Shown here piece by piece: positions 10,343-22,227 of a stretch of DNA of 64,000 nt. Both the position numbers and the translations under genes were made by a program. Numbering within the stretch: the stretch's first letter is position 1; each line of letters begins with the position of its first letter. Under the pieces are notes generated by a model that worked only from the letters and a program-made list of their open reading frames with translations, did not search any database and had not been told where the DNA came from. The DNA comes from Dipteris shenzhenensis (lineage: Eukaryota; Polypodiophyta; Polypodiopsida; Gleicheniales), in NCBI GenBank assembly GCA_047967505.1, contig CM106538.1; one strand, given 5' to 3'.

Positions 10343-11830
10343 ACTATTTTCTAGCCAGCTCGTGCGATAACGGGTGGTTGATGGGTGCCCTGGGCCCCTA
10401 GTAAAATGTGTAGCCCATGGCAATATAGTACAATGAAGCAACCTCAAACAATGGTTACCCCGAGTAGGGTCCTGGCGATGATCATGAGGACAACACGGAG
10501 AATCACCATGATGATGATCGATTACTAAAACAAAATATTACACTTTATGAGAAAACAATCCATTTTCATTTCATCATAAATAAATTCCTCCATAATTAAA
10601 AAACACAGGAATATTAATTCAATGTGACCTTTAAAACAAACCTTCAAAACAATTATTGCAAATAGATAATACATGTGCAAAAAATAATTTTATATTATAA
10701 ATATGTTTGTATACAAAATTCTTCCTCTCCTTATCATTTAAATTGTATGTAGCCTCGGATCAAGAGAGTATGTTGTGTCGATGCCAAGCATGTCATACAA
10801 CCCATGTGCCACGGGAGTGTTGCATGCTGCACATGCATTTCTCACCTTTAAAGTATTCACAAGACAGACAAGGTGAAAGCAATGATCACAAGGGAGGGCA
10901 TAGTATCTTGTGGCCCTGTCAAAATGATCTTGGTAGATTGGGCAACATGGCCCGTCCATGATGTATCATAATGTTGAACGTATCATGGACGGTTTGCGCA
11001 TGGGAAGGCCAACAAAATCATGACTGATTATCGAGACTACGACCCCTTCTTCGATATGTTGCAAGGCGGCTTGTGCATCACGCGCTTGTTGAGAATAATT
11101 GGTTGCTATTATGCACATCTCCGCGTATGCATTGTCAATATCAAGCTACTGGCCGATTTGGGATAATAATGCATGCAATCTTTCATTGTCACTTCTCACC
11201 CGCTCAAGTTATTGCAGCATGCTCCATAGTTGCATCTCATACAATGGTAGCCATAAATGTGACATCTTGCTCGACACGTGCTCCCTATCTAGCTCCCTCT
11301 TTGATATTCATATAGAGGTCTTCAGTTGCGACAGAGGCTACACGTTCAATAAGGTCCCATACAAACTTATTAATTGATGTTGGGATGGAATTCTTCAAAA
11401 CCCTAAAAGTAAATAATTGACATATTTAAATATTATATCCACCTGAAACTGGATTGCCGATGCTTTGTGGAGGTTCAACTACCACGGGCCTGGCACTTGG
11501 CATACATGGCCTCTCGAGTACTCGAGTGACTAAGGCAAAGTCCACTTCACAACCAAGCACAAACTTTGTATATAGCATCTTTGCAAATATTTGGGAATTT
11601 TAGAGCAAAATTTCCTAGCAAAAAGCATTCTCTTTCATGCCTTTGTTATAACACCGCAAAATGGACCATTGCCTGTGTCCTGGGGTAGTTTTGCTACAAT
11701 CCCATATAGCCTCTAAATCATCATCCGAGACGAGGATCTTTATACCTGAGTACTTCATGCCAAATATGGTAACATCCCAAGTGACGTTGTAGTCCAGCAT
11801 CGGGAGAAGAAAAGGATCCATAGAGGCCAT
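10343..11830 (-). pseudogene. Broken coiled-coil/RING-H2 gene
   Basis: A minus-strand gene-like region with decayed exons. The clearest part (10738-10959) is a RING-H2 finger: CPIY, then LPCDHCFHLVC, then ACAACNTPV. Seven of eight zinc ligands are in place, but the second Cys is Tyr. Upstream in the same frame (10960-11250) runs a charged helical stretch (ERVRSDNERLHALL, ARDAQAALQHIEE) broken by three stops. Near 11380-11440 a CAG/GTGGAT and a TTTTAG/G could bound a very short intron, followed upstream by a frame from ATG 11830 with two stops near 11610. A possible third exon at 10343-10523 has TTTTAG before it. RING-H2 proteins are usually E3 ubiquitin ligases; this copy is unlikely to work. 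Exon joins are inference. Confidence 0.5.
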
Positions 11831-12104
11831 TATCTCACCAAGCCGGTCGGCACCAAAGAGAAGAGAGATGCATTGTTGGAAGAAGATCTTTCAGATCAAT
11901 ATGACATAAATTGATAAATATCTAGGGCTTGAAGGGGCTGATTTGGTTGGATGGGTGAATTCCAGGGAAACATGGCACCTCCTTCACAGAAGCCTCTAGA
12001 AATGGCTTAAAATCATTCTACAAACTGCTAGAAAACACAAAGGTCTATAACTTCCACCAAAGAGCTGATATCAAAAATTAAAGTACACATAGGGATGTGC
12101 CTTG

Positions 12105-12560
12105 AAGTGAGCTTCATATTGATATAAGTTTCGTTGAAAACAGATAACCCGTTGAAGAGATATGGATAGTTTACTGAAAGGGGGTGGAAACTGCCATATA
12201 AATAAATAGTCATACACAGAGACTCATAAATCCTTGTCTTGGACCCAATGCAAGAAACTAATAACATGGGAGGGAGAGCCTTAAAGAGAGATTCGTGCTG
12301 ATATAAGTTTCATTGAAAACAGATAACCGGTTGAAGAGATATGGACATTTTACTGGAAGGGGGTAAAAACTGCCATAGAAATAAACACATACACAGAGAC
12401 TCATAACTTCTTGCACTAGAACCAATGCAAGAAACTAATTACATCAATGGGAGATCTTAAAGAAATCTTCGTGTTGATATAAGTTTCATTGAAATCGGAC
12501 TAACGAGGAGAAAGTTATAGGCCAAATACTGACAGGGGGTCTAACTGCTATATTAACTGC
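12105..12560. repeat. Tandem repeat, about 180-bp unit, 2.5 copies
   Basis: Three successive starts of GATATAAGTTTC.TTGAAA at about 12120, 12300 and 12476. The first two full units share ACAGATAACC.GTTGAAGAGATATGGA, AACTGCCATA.AAATAAA, CACAGAGACTCATAA and CAATGCAAGAAACTAAT. The third is partial and ends in a diverged sequence. No coding frame is conserved between units. Confidence 0.75.
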
Positions 12561-13184
12561 CATCTGCCCATGCAGATTTCGCCTAAGCAAACTACTCCCT
12601 CAAGTCACCACAATTATCAACGATCCAATACACCTAGAATTTGCCTAAAAGAGAGAAATAAGCTTGCCTGGTGGCTCGAGAAATGGATGGACCATGTGTG
12701 CACATTGAGCGGCCAAACAAGAACTACTTTAGAGACTTGAATAGAGAGAGAAAGGAACATAGGAATGGAGACTTAAGGAAAATAATAAGAAGTGACTTTC
12801 ATTGCCATGAGAGTAAGACTCCACTCAAATACACTCAAAATACAAATACAAGGGAGAAGAAGATGTTTCAATATAGCGAGTCATCATCCGGCCCCGAGTG
12901 AAACATATCATGCAAGCGCACACAAAGAAGCAAGCAAGCACAAACATATGACATATTTATCTCTCTTCTGAGGTGAATCCAGCCGACCGAAGCAAGCCAT
13001 CATCCGGCCCTAATTGAAAATAATAGTGAGGCTAAAAGCTCACCAAAAGCCTGAAGAAGAAGTGGAAAATAGCAAGGATGCATTAAAAAACGGAAAATTG
13101 CGGTGAATTTTGGTGAAAGGTGGAAAAAAATGATGCAAAGGCACCCTTTTATAGAACCCAACTCCACACGCCAGTCAGTATGTC
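12561..13184. other. No recognised gene
   Basis: Short open frames only. The phrase CATCATCCGGCCC occurs at 12883 and again near 13000, but nothing else is shared clearly. Confidence 0.4.
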
Positions 13185-13405
13185 TACACACCGGTTGATG
13201 TTTGTGGCCAATGCATGCATGCCACATGTTCTGTTAGTGCACACCGACCGGTGTATTCTGAATATACTGACTAGTGTTGAGTTTCACTGATCGGTTTATT
13301 ATATACCAGTTGGTTCAGGGTTTCACCGATCGGTGAATCCCAACACCATTTGGTATTTTCAAGAAAATACCGGTCAGTGTTGGGATACACTAAGCATAGT
13401 CAACT
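13185..13405. repeat. Cluster of near-palindromic CACCGAYCGGTG motifs
   Basis: Includes a perfect 16-base palindrome TTCACCGATCGGTGAA at 13322-13337 and near-palindromes at 13241-13254 (ACACCGACCGGTGT) and 13286, with half-sites such as ACACCGGTTGA and TACCGGTCAGTGTTGG. The motifs recur every 40-60 bp over about 220 bp. Confidence 0.6.
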
Positions 13406-13494
13406 GGTGCACATTGACAAATTATTAAAAACACGTTTTTTGCATTTTGAGTGTCCACATGCCTTTTAAATTTGAAAACATGTTCTTTTCTCAA

Positions 13495-13850
13495 AAAAAA
13501 AGTATTAAAAAAATCCCAGGGACTCTACAATGGGACCCAATTGATATGCAAAGAATTCCACACGAAGGTGTTAGAAGCTGAAATTATGATTGGTGCCAAT
13601 GCTAGAGATAGAGTGTTCATTCAAAGGATCACTTTCCTTCCTAGTAGCTTGAAACTTCCATTTGAAATGAGGAGGAGGCAATTTCCCATTTGACTAGCAC
13701 TTGCCATGACTATAAACAAATCACAAGGCCAAACAATGTCTATTCTTGGCTTATATCTGGTGATGCCAATTTTTAGTCATGGGCAGTTAACTGTATGTGG
13801 CTTTCTCACGTGTCTGATCATCAAAATCTATTAAGGTATTCCTTCAAGGT
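13495..13850 (+). pseudogene. Helitron (Pif1-like) helicase C-terminal remnant
   Basis: The + strand reads QGLYNGTQLICKEFHTKV, EAEIMIGANARDRVFIQRI, LKLPFEMRRRQFPI, a TGA at about 13691, then LALAMTINKSQGQTM and FSHGQL. This order (NGT-R-LI, a VFIPRI-like strand, FPxRxxFAMTINKSQGQT, FSHGQLYVALSR) is the C-terminal end of the Pif1-type helicase domain of plant Helitron Rep-helicase proteins. The last block, which should read like LYVALSR, is corrupted. No Rep nuclease or Helitron terminus was identified, so the element boundaries are unknown. Confidence 0.8.
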
Positions 13851-14960
13851 GATGCGTGTGAAGCCAATGTTGATGGTGGAGAAATGGTTTCTACCACCGA
13901 TGTTGCATACAAGGAATTTTTACAATTGGCAACAACAATAAGCTGAAGTATGCTCATTCGTCATTCAAACCCTCTTAAGACTTTCTTTGGTGACCAAGTT
14001 CCATTCATATTGTCTTTATCGTATTATAAACTACATAGTATATGCTCTAAATATTATGGTTTGATGATTCCAGTGGTTCTCTCCTCTGTATATACTTCGA
14101 CACCGTGTATCTTTATTGCCATATGGTAGGATGGATGAATCATTCACATTCACCACCGACTCATTTGGCTAATATCAGAGGTACATGTTTGTTTAATAGC
14201 TAAATGCTAACGTGATCTATTTAATAATATATATATGTTGACATTTCAAAATATAGAGGTCCTAGGTATTGGTCAGCTCCAGTGATACCACAACTACTAA
14301 TTGACTTGCTAGAGTTTGCATCTTATCTTGGGCGAATAAACTATCCTTTTTGTGGCTTTATTTTTTTCGCAATACATGAGACTGATTTTAGCTACGGATT
14401 AGATTGGAGTTAGATTGATAATATTTTTTCTTATAGATTCGTTTCGGATTCCAGTTTTTTGTTGGAACTCCAAGTCCAAGATTTTGTCTTTGGGGGATAC
14501 ATGCATCAAGGATACTATCATATCCTTCCTTGGCAAGTTGCGAGGGCCAATGGACCTCAGAGGACCTCTGTGTGCTTCTTGGATTATGAAGAGCATGTAG
14601 GATGGAATGCTTTCTTTTGTGGGAAAAATGGAGATTATATATACCAATTCTTACACCTTATCCATTCTCGTACATGTAAGTGTTCTAACTAATGAGTTGC
14701 AAAAGTGTTTAGGTTTGGTAATTGTAATTCTTTAACTTGATTTATTTGCCTTGCATAGGTGTGATATGGATTTATGAGACCCTAGAGTACAACTATGAAT
14801 GACTCCTACATGGGACTGCAGTAAATAGATGCATGATTTTTTATTAGGATAGTTCATTTTGTTGCCCCTTTATGGGTGGACCTCATATATGGCTCTGTTC
14901 CTTTGTTTATTTGTCCATATCTATGAACTACTTTTTGGGGAACGGATACACATAGGATTT
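13851..14960. other. No recognised gene
   Basis: Follows the helicase remnant; a TTDVAYKEFLQ stretch just after it may be the last trace of the Helitron protein. The rest shows only short open frames. I looked for but could not place a Helitron 3' hairpin and CTRR end. Confidence 0.4.
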
Positions 14961-15264
14961 TATAGTGTGGCTCCCCAAGGAGTTGCTGGGATCATTAGAC
15001 CACATAGCACCTCTATGTTCTTTTTCAAGATACAGGGACTATGTGGGCTTTGGGGTGTTGTCTCTGGGAAGCTTATGTAGATATTATATTATCGCATATT
15101 CATACATTTCTCTCACATGTATTGTTTGAAGTATACTTATTCATAGAACACATTTTTTGTTAAACTATGTCGCTTGCATTTAGACATTAGTATGTTTGTT
15201 GTGTTTATAAAAGCTTTGTTGTTATGTTGTTGATATAAGAGATCATCATATAGTAGGTGATTTG

Positions 15265-15386
15265 CACACACACACGCACGCGTGCCCACACACACACACA
15301 CACACACATACACATTATATACTTCATTGGGATTTGATTTGAAAATTTGCAAGCATGCAAACATTGAGATTTGCAAACTTTCAGAT

Positions 15387-15439
<53 letters not shown>

Positions 15440-15440
15440 T
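15265..15440. repeat. CA and GT/GA microsatellites of unit A
   Basis: A (CA)n block at 15265-15312 and a compound (GT)n(GA)n block at 15387-15440. The equivalent loci in unit B (17129-17151 and 17225-17306) differ in length, so the tracts changed after the duplication. Confidence 0.9.
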
Positions 15441-15577
15441 GCAATGTTTTCCCAGCTAAAGGCAATGCTAAAAATCCAATTTGAAAATTTTGTAAAAAGC
15501 ATTCAATGAAGAGATTTGAAAATTAAAATTTACTCCTTGAACTTAAAGAAACCCAAGGATCCCAACCTTGAGACCCA

Positions 15578-16264
15578 TGTAAGAAAACAATACAATGTTT
15601 GTGCTCAACAGATAACAGGATCTCGTATGCAAGAGAGAAAAGCAGATAGTATGGAGAATCAAAAATTTGATTACTGTAAAACTGATACAATAGATGGCGC
15701 TGCCTCCCAGCGTGTGCTCCTGTGTGAGAAGCTTCAATGGCGTGCTGGAAACAGTAGAGGATGGAGGCTGAATGCTAAGGAATCAGGGTTGCTGTAGCCA
15801 GTGATGATGATGGGCTTCATAGGCTTGCTCTTATATAGCCACTAGGCATAGTTGGTTAGACCCAATTGGGTGACCGACCCAGTCCGCCCAGAACTGTGGC
15901 GCAAAATTGAGCAACTGACCTACAGAATCCGTTGGTCCCAGAGCCCATCCGGGATCATCTGTGACTCCAAACGGGCCCCGCAACCTGAGAGTGGGCTGCC
16001 TCGAGAAATGCTCCGTCTACCCTCAGTGCGGTCAGTCATGGGATGCCTTTCCACACTTGCATGTAGCCTAGTTGGCAGTGTGCCAACTCTATCTGAAGCC
16101 GTCTGTCCAACCATCAAGCCACACATGGCCCCCATCTGGTGTTCAAACTAGGACCTATCAGATAACCGAGCTACTCAAATGCCTTCTCCTCATATGGGGG
16201 GCTTACAAGTAGAGTTAGCTGGTTCCCGCATAGTTAGATGAGAATGGAGCATTGATATCTAACA
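15578..16264 (-). mobile_element. Solo LTR, same family as the 17.4-22.9 kb copia
   Basis: Begins TGTAAGAAAACAATAC and ends ATTGATATCTAACA, as do the LTRs at 17444-18183 and 22228-22945. It is flanked by ACCCA on both sides (15573-15577 and 16265-16269), a 5-bp target duplication identical to that of the full element in unit B. A minus-strand TATATAAG box lies near 15831-15838. A solo LTR with intact target duplication is the product of LTR-LTR recombination that removed the internal region. Confidence 0.9.
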
Positions 16265-16307
16265 ACCCAGCAGAGCGGGACGCTAACACCTCATAGACGG
16301 TCATGCT

Positions 16308-16367
16308 ACACACACACACACATACATACATATATATATATAAATATAAATATAAATATAAATATAA

Positions 16368-16415
<48 letters not shown>

Positions 16416-16518
16416 GGTCTAAGTTATATATTTTCCAAATAAAGGCACTCTTAGGGCTTTATTGGGATTTGATTTGAAAATTCACAAGCATCCAATGCTG
16501 AGATTTATAAACTTTCAG

Positions 16519-16567
<49 letters not shown>
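16308..16567. repeat. CA/TA/GA microsatellite complex of unit A
   Basis: (CA)n, (TA)n, (TAAATA)n and (GA)n run together at 16308-16412; a separate (GA)n lies at 16521-16567. Unit B carries shorter versions at 22990-23055 and 23165-23195. Confidence 0.9.
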
Positions 16568-16572
<5 letters not shown>

Positions 16573-17221
16573 TGTTACTGAAAACATTTTTTCCCACTAA
16601 AGGCAATGCTTAAGATCCAATTTGATAATTTTGTAAAAGGCATTCAAATACAAAGATTTATAAATTTAAACCTGAAATTTTACTCCTTGAACTTCAAGGA
16701 ACCTAAGGATCCCAACCATGAGAGCCAGCAGAGCGGGTCTCTAACCCGTTGTAGATAGGTCAACTCATCTACGTGAATGCCGTCTTTTTTCTTTTCGATG
16801 GAGAGTTTTCCTTTACTTTTCAATTATGGTGTGGCTCCCCAAGGAGTTGCTGGGATCATTAGACCACATAGCACCTCTATGTTCTTTTTCAAGATATAGG
16901 GACTATGTGGGCTTTGGGGTGTTGTCTCTGGGAAGCTTATGTAGATATTATATTATCGCATATTCATACATTTCTCTCGCATGTATTGTTTGAAGTATAC
17001 TTATTCATAAAACACATTTTTTGTTAAACTATGTCGCTTGCATTTAGACATTAGTATGTTTTTTATGTTTATAAAAGCTTTGTTGTTATGTTGTTGGTAT
17101 ACGAGATCATCATATAGTAGGTGATTTCCACACACACACACACACATACACATTATATACTTCATTGGGATTTGATTTGAAAATTTGCAAGCATGCAAAC
17201 GTTGAGATTTGCAAACTTTCA

Positions 17222-17310
<89 letters not shown>

Positions 17311-17443
17311 TGTTTTCCCAGCTAAAGGCAATGCTAAAGATCCAATTTGAAAATTTTGTAAAAAGCATTCAATGAAGAGATTTGAAAATTAAAATTTACT
17401 CCTTGAACTTAAAGAAACCCAAGGATCCCAACCTTGAGACCCA

Positions 17444-18183
17444 TGTAAGAAAACAATACAACGTCTGTGCTCAACAGATACAGATAACAGGATCTCATAT
17501 GCAAGAGAGAAAAGAAGATAGTATGAAGAATCAAAAATTTGATTACTGTAAAACTGATACAATAGATGGCGTTGCCTCCCAGCCGTGCGCTCCTATGTGA
17601 AAAGCTTCGATGGCATGCTGGAAACAGTAGAGGATGGAGGCTCGATGCTAATGAATCAAGGTTGCTATAGCCAGTGATGATGATGGGCTTCACGGGCTTG
17701 CTCTTATATAGCCACTAGGCATAGTCGGTTAGAGCCAATTGGGTGACTGACCCAGTCTACCCAAAACGGCTGATTGGAGGTCGGTCCCAAAATAGGCCAC
17801 CGACCACAGGATAGAATAGTGGTGCAAAATAGAGCAACTAACCTACGGAATCCGTTTGGGGCCCACAACCATCCGAGATCATCTGGGACTCCAAACGGGC
17901 CCCGCAACCCGAGAGTGGGTTGCCCCAAAAAATGCTCCATCTACCGTCAGTGCAGTCAGTCATGGGATGCCTTCCCGCACTTGCATGTAGCCTAGTTGGC
18001 AGTGTGCCAACTCTATCTGAAGTCGTCTAGCCATCAGGCCACACATGGCCCCCATCTGGTGTCCAAAGCAGGACCTACCGGATAATTGAGCTACTCAAAT
18101 GCCTTCTTCTCATATGGGGGCTTACAAGTAGAGTTAGTTGGTTCCCGCTTAGTTACACGAGAGTGGAGCATTGATATCTAACA
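17444..18183 (-). repeat. 3' LTR of the 17.4-22.9 kb copia
   Basis: 740 bp, TG...CA ends, minus-strand TATA box at 17703-17709. Immediately followed inward by the polypurine tract at 18184. Confidence 0.9.
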
Positions 18184-18195
18184 CCCCCCCTCAAT
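18184..18195 (-). other. Polypurine tract
   Basis: Minus-strand TTGAGGGGGGG abuts the TGTTAGATATC start of the 3' LTR. Confidence 0.8.
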
Positions 18196-18213
18196 GTCCA
18201 CCTGCAAGTGAAA

Positions 18214-21200
18214 TTACTTTTTCGGTCCAATGCCAAGTCGATGAAGATGCCTCTCCAGCAAGTCTCTTCCAAGAGCCTTCGTGAAGATGTCCATAGCATA
18301 TTGTGTAGTCAGACAATACACCAAGTCGACCTCTCCATCCATGATGAGCTCGAGTACAAAGTGATACTGAATCTCAATGTGTCTTGTGTGAGCGTGGAAC
18401 ACAGGTTTCTTTGCAATCGCCATGCAACTCTGATTGTCACATGATAACTGCATAGGCTTGTTCTGCACTGTAGCCATTTCCCCTAAAATCCTTCTCCACA
18501 CTGCCTGACAAGAAGCAAAACATGCTGATTTTTACTCAGCCTCGGTAGAAGAAAGAGCAATTGTAGGTTGCTTCTTATTGACCCATGACACAGCTCCAGA
18601 TCCAAGTGAGAAAAAGTAACCTGTCACTGATCTCCTGCTGTCCACGTCTCCTGCCCAATCCGAGTCATAGAATTTGGTCAAGGTGTTGCCCTTGGTATAG
18701 GTGATGCCATAATCAAGTGTGCCTTTGATGTATTTCAACACCCGCATCCCTACCCTCCAATGGTTCTCTCGAGGCTTATTGGAAAACCTGCTTAGTACAC
18801 CAGTCGCAAAGCTGATGTCCGGCCGCGTGTTGCACAAGTAAATCAAACTGCCCACAAGCCTTCTGTACTTCGCTTCGTCTACGAGTGGTGATGAATCCTC
18901 AATTGAGAGCTTCGCGTTAACCTCCATAGGGGTGCCAACTGTCTCGCACTCAGCCATGCCAAATGCCTTCAGTATCTCTCCAGCATACTTCAGTTGTGAG
19001 AGATGAAGATTTGTTTTGGCTCTTGCCAAACCTCAATCCCCAAAAAAAAATGCATCAGTCCGAGGTCTGCTCGCAACTGCTTTGTCTGCGAGATCTTCTC
19101 TTCATGGTTCCCTGTTATGACACGGTCGTCCATATATATGACCACGATCATACACCTACCTCCTTCTCTGTGGATATACAAATTTGCATCAGATGGGCTC
19201 ATCCTGAACGCGTTTTGCAAAAAGTAGGCATCAATCTACTGGTACCATGCTCGTGGGGCCTGTTTTAGTCCGTAAAGTGCCTTCTTCAGTTTACAGACTT
19301 TACCTTCTGAACCGGGGATCACAAAATCTGGTGGTTGTTCCATGTATACTTCCTCTTTGAGATCTCCATTCAGAAAGGTGGATTTTACATCCATCTGAAA
19401 CACGGGCCAACTTCCCTATGCTGCTAAAGCCAAAACACTACGAATTATGGTTAGTCGAGCTGTGGGAGCAAAAGTATCCTGATAATCAAAACCATGTACC
19501 TGTGCGAATCTTGTTGCCACGAGCCGAGCCTTGTACTTATCCAACATGCCATCGGACTTGTACTTGGTCTTGTACACCCACTTGGTACCAATTACCTTGC
19601 GTTTTGGTGGTCGATCCACAAGGTCCCAAATATTATTCTTCATTATGGAGCCATGCTCCAATTGCATAGCCTCCATCCACCTATCATCACCTTGTGCCTC
19701 TTCAGGACACTTGGGTTCTTCAGCACGGGTCACCTCTATCATCAAAGCGTAGTTGACCAAGTGTTCCTGTGCCTTTCTTTGCTCCTCTAATCTCTTGGAC
19801 CGGCGGTGTTCGAATGGTTCCTCCTCAATGGCTGGAGGTTCTCTGCCATCCAAAAACTGTTTTACCCACTTTGGGAATGGTTGTTGCCATTGTGGTTTTG
19901 TAGGCTTTTCTTCCTCTTCTTTATCTTGAATCCTCCCAAGCACCATTGGGGGAGTTCGGCCTACTGTTGGTGGTTGTACTGGATGGATATCTTGGTCCTG
20001 GTTGTCTGGGAAGGAAGCATCCTCCTCCAATTTATGCGGCTGTTCTGAGAAGACCACATCGCGACTTACTATTACCTTCTTGGTAACATGATTATAGAGA
20101 CGGTAAACCTTCACCTCTTCACTGTAGCCCAAAAAAATACACTTCTGGCTCTTCGATTCCCATTTGGTCACATCCAAAAACTCTGAAATGTGCAGCTGAA
20201 GGTTTCTTACTAGAAAAGGCCTGCAGTGTAGTCATCTCGTTCACAGCCTTCGTATAGCTACGATTCAGGATGTAAACTACCATGTTACATGCTTCAGCCC
20301 AGAAAGTATTTGGCAAATCTTTCCCTTTCATCATACTCCTGCCCATTTCGTAGATGACGTGCATCTTGCGCTCTGCTACTCCATTATTCTGTGGTGTATG
20401 TGGCGGGGGTTTCTGCCTCTTGATCCTGTGACTTTTGTAGTAACTTTCAAATTCACTTGATGTGAACTCACCACCTCTGTCTGATCTCAACTTCTTCACC
20501 TTCCTCCCTATTTCTTTCTCGACCATTACATGCCATTCTTTGAACTTACTAAAAGCCTCATCTTTAGTCTTCAGGAAGTATATCCATATCCTTCTACTGT
20601 AGTCATCGATAAGCGTCATGAAGTACTAGGAACCACCCAAAGCTTCCATCTCCATCTTTACGCAGAGGTCCATGTGAATGAGCTCTAGAGGAGCCTTTGC
20701 CCTGCTGGCCTCTTTAGGAAAGGGCTACCGATGCTGCTTGCCCATCATGCAAGCTCTTCACATACATCGGGCAGATCTGTAATTTATTGTAGGTCTGCAA
20801 TCATTCCACTTTTATGCATCTCCTTTAAAGAACTAAGGTTTAGATGACCAAACCTCTCATGCCACAGCTTAGTGCTGCTCACATCGGCTCGAGCACTGAA
20901 AGCTGAGAGTTCATAGATGTTGTTGTGCCGAGGTTGTGCCATGTACCTTTACCAATGACCTTCCCTTGAAGATCCAAAATTTGTGCACCATTCTTATTGA
21001 AGTGAACTTTGAGGTCCCGATCCGTGATCGAAGAAACGGACAAGTTCCTCTTGATATCTGGCACATAAAGAACATTGGACAACTGTTTTACAACTCCATC
21101 TTACTTGAGAGCAATCGTACCTTTTTCTTTTGCTGGACATTTTGCATCATTGCCAACTGCTACCAGGATGTCATTCCATACTGGATGTAGAGAGGTATAC

Positions 21201-22157
21201 CAATCCTTCCGACTAGTCATGTGGCAGGATGCACCATTGTCAATAATCCAAGGTTCATCCGCAGGTACATGAACTGCCTCCATGCAAATCTCCTCAATTG
21301 CTACGAACAGCTCTACTGGTACTGCTTGCGCACTGTTGCTGGACTCTTTCTTTACTCTGTTCTTCTCATCTGCAATCTTCTTTTGGCACTGATTCTGCTT
21401 GTGCCCTGCCTTGTTGCAATAGAAGCACTTGATCTTCTTCTTTCTCTTTTTATCATAAGAAGAAGATGGGTTACCAGAATCCTTACCCTTACCTTTCTTT
21501 GATCCAGCCGAGAAAGCCGAATCTTCTCCAGTTCTCATCTTTTGACGCATTTCCTCCTCCAGAAGCATCGCGTTGAAATCCTCAAAGTTGAGGGGTGGAT
21601 TTCTGTTTTGCGTATTCTGCGCCGTAACAAGACTGTTGTACTTTGGTAGGAGAATCCGTGTGCACCTTTTCACTGGTGATGGTGATGCCAATCGCAGTCA
21701 TCTGATCGCACAGATTCTTCACCATGGTGATGAACTTCTCTGTCGTTTCAGATTCAAACAGTTTTTGGTTCACGAGTTGAGTCTCCAGATTCTGAATTCG
21801 CGTCTGATTCGTGGTCTCGTACTAATTTTTTAAGACCGTCCATGCCTCCTCCGCTATGGTGACATATTGAATTAACACCATGATAGAATCACTTACACTG
21901 CAGACAATAGAACATAGCGTGTTTGCATTTCTTCTTGTCCACGCGAGAATCTCATCCGCAGTTGGTACTATCTATTGTGCTGCATTGGTCGGATTCGGTC
22001 TCGGAACCGGCTTCAGGTCCACCCTAGTAGCAGTATCCCAAAGCTCGTATGCACTTAGGATGGTCTTCATCTTGAACTTCGAGAGTGGATAGTTAGTGCC
22101 GTCCAACTTTCCGGTTTCGCCGAACGGTGGGATTCGCAGTCTTGCGGGCTGGGTCAT
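18214..22157 (-). pseudogene. Copia gag-pol polyprotein, multiply broken
   Basis: Minus-strand Gag-Pol in the usual copia order. Gag starts at ATG 22157 (KLDGTNYPLSKFKMKTIL). A CCHC knuckle (CFYCNKAGHKQNQC) lies near 21385-21428. Protease reads WIIDNGASCHMT, with DNGA where DSGA is usual. Integrase has the block LRSDRGGEFTSSEF and PQNNGVAERKMHV (20119-20619). Reverse transcriptase includes [30 protein letters not shown] and an IYMDD box in place of YVDD (18990-20177). RNase H ends the frame (DSDWAGDVDSRRS, ALSSTEAE, 18214-19029). At least eight stops or frameshifts split it, so no polyprotein can be made. The gene lies between clear LTRs, so assignment is firm. Confidence 0.9.
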
Positions 22158-22210
22158 CTCTCACAATCTGCTCGCAAACAGAAACACACTACCAAATCTT
22201 CTTGCTAGAG

Positions 22211-22227
22211 CCCAAGCTCTGATACCA
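22211..22227 (-). other. Primer-binding site (initiator tRNA-Met)
   Basis: Minus-strand TGGTATCAGAGCTTGGG starts directly after the 5' LTR end (TTTTCTTACA), complementary to the 3' end of plant initiator tRNA-Met. Confidence 0.85.

Larger units (their letters stand above)
14962..16826. repeat. Segmental duplication, unit A (with solo LTR)
   Basis: Starts TATGGTGTGGCTCCCCAAGG and ends TTTACTTTTCAATT. The same sequence begins again at 16827 (unit B). Shared landmarks in order: CCACATAGCACCTCTATG, the CA and GT/GA microsatellites, GAGACCCA, an LTR, then CTAACACCTC..AGACGGTCATGC, a TA/GA microsatellite, GTATTGGTCTAAG, and CATCTACGTGAATGCCGTC. Unit A is about 1.9 kb because only a solo LTR remains at the shared insertion point. 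Confidence 0.88.
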
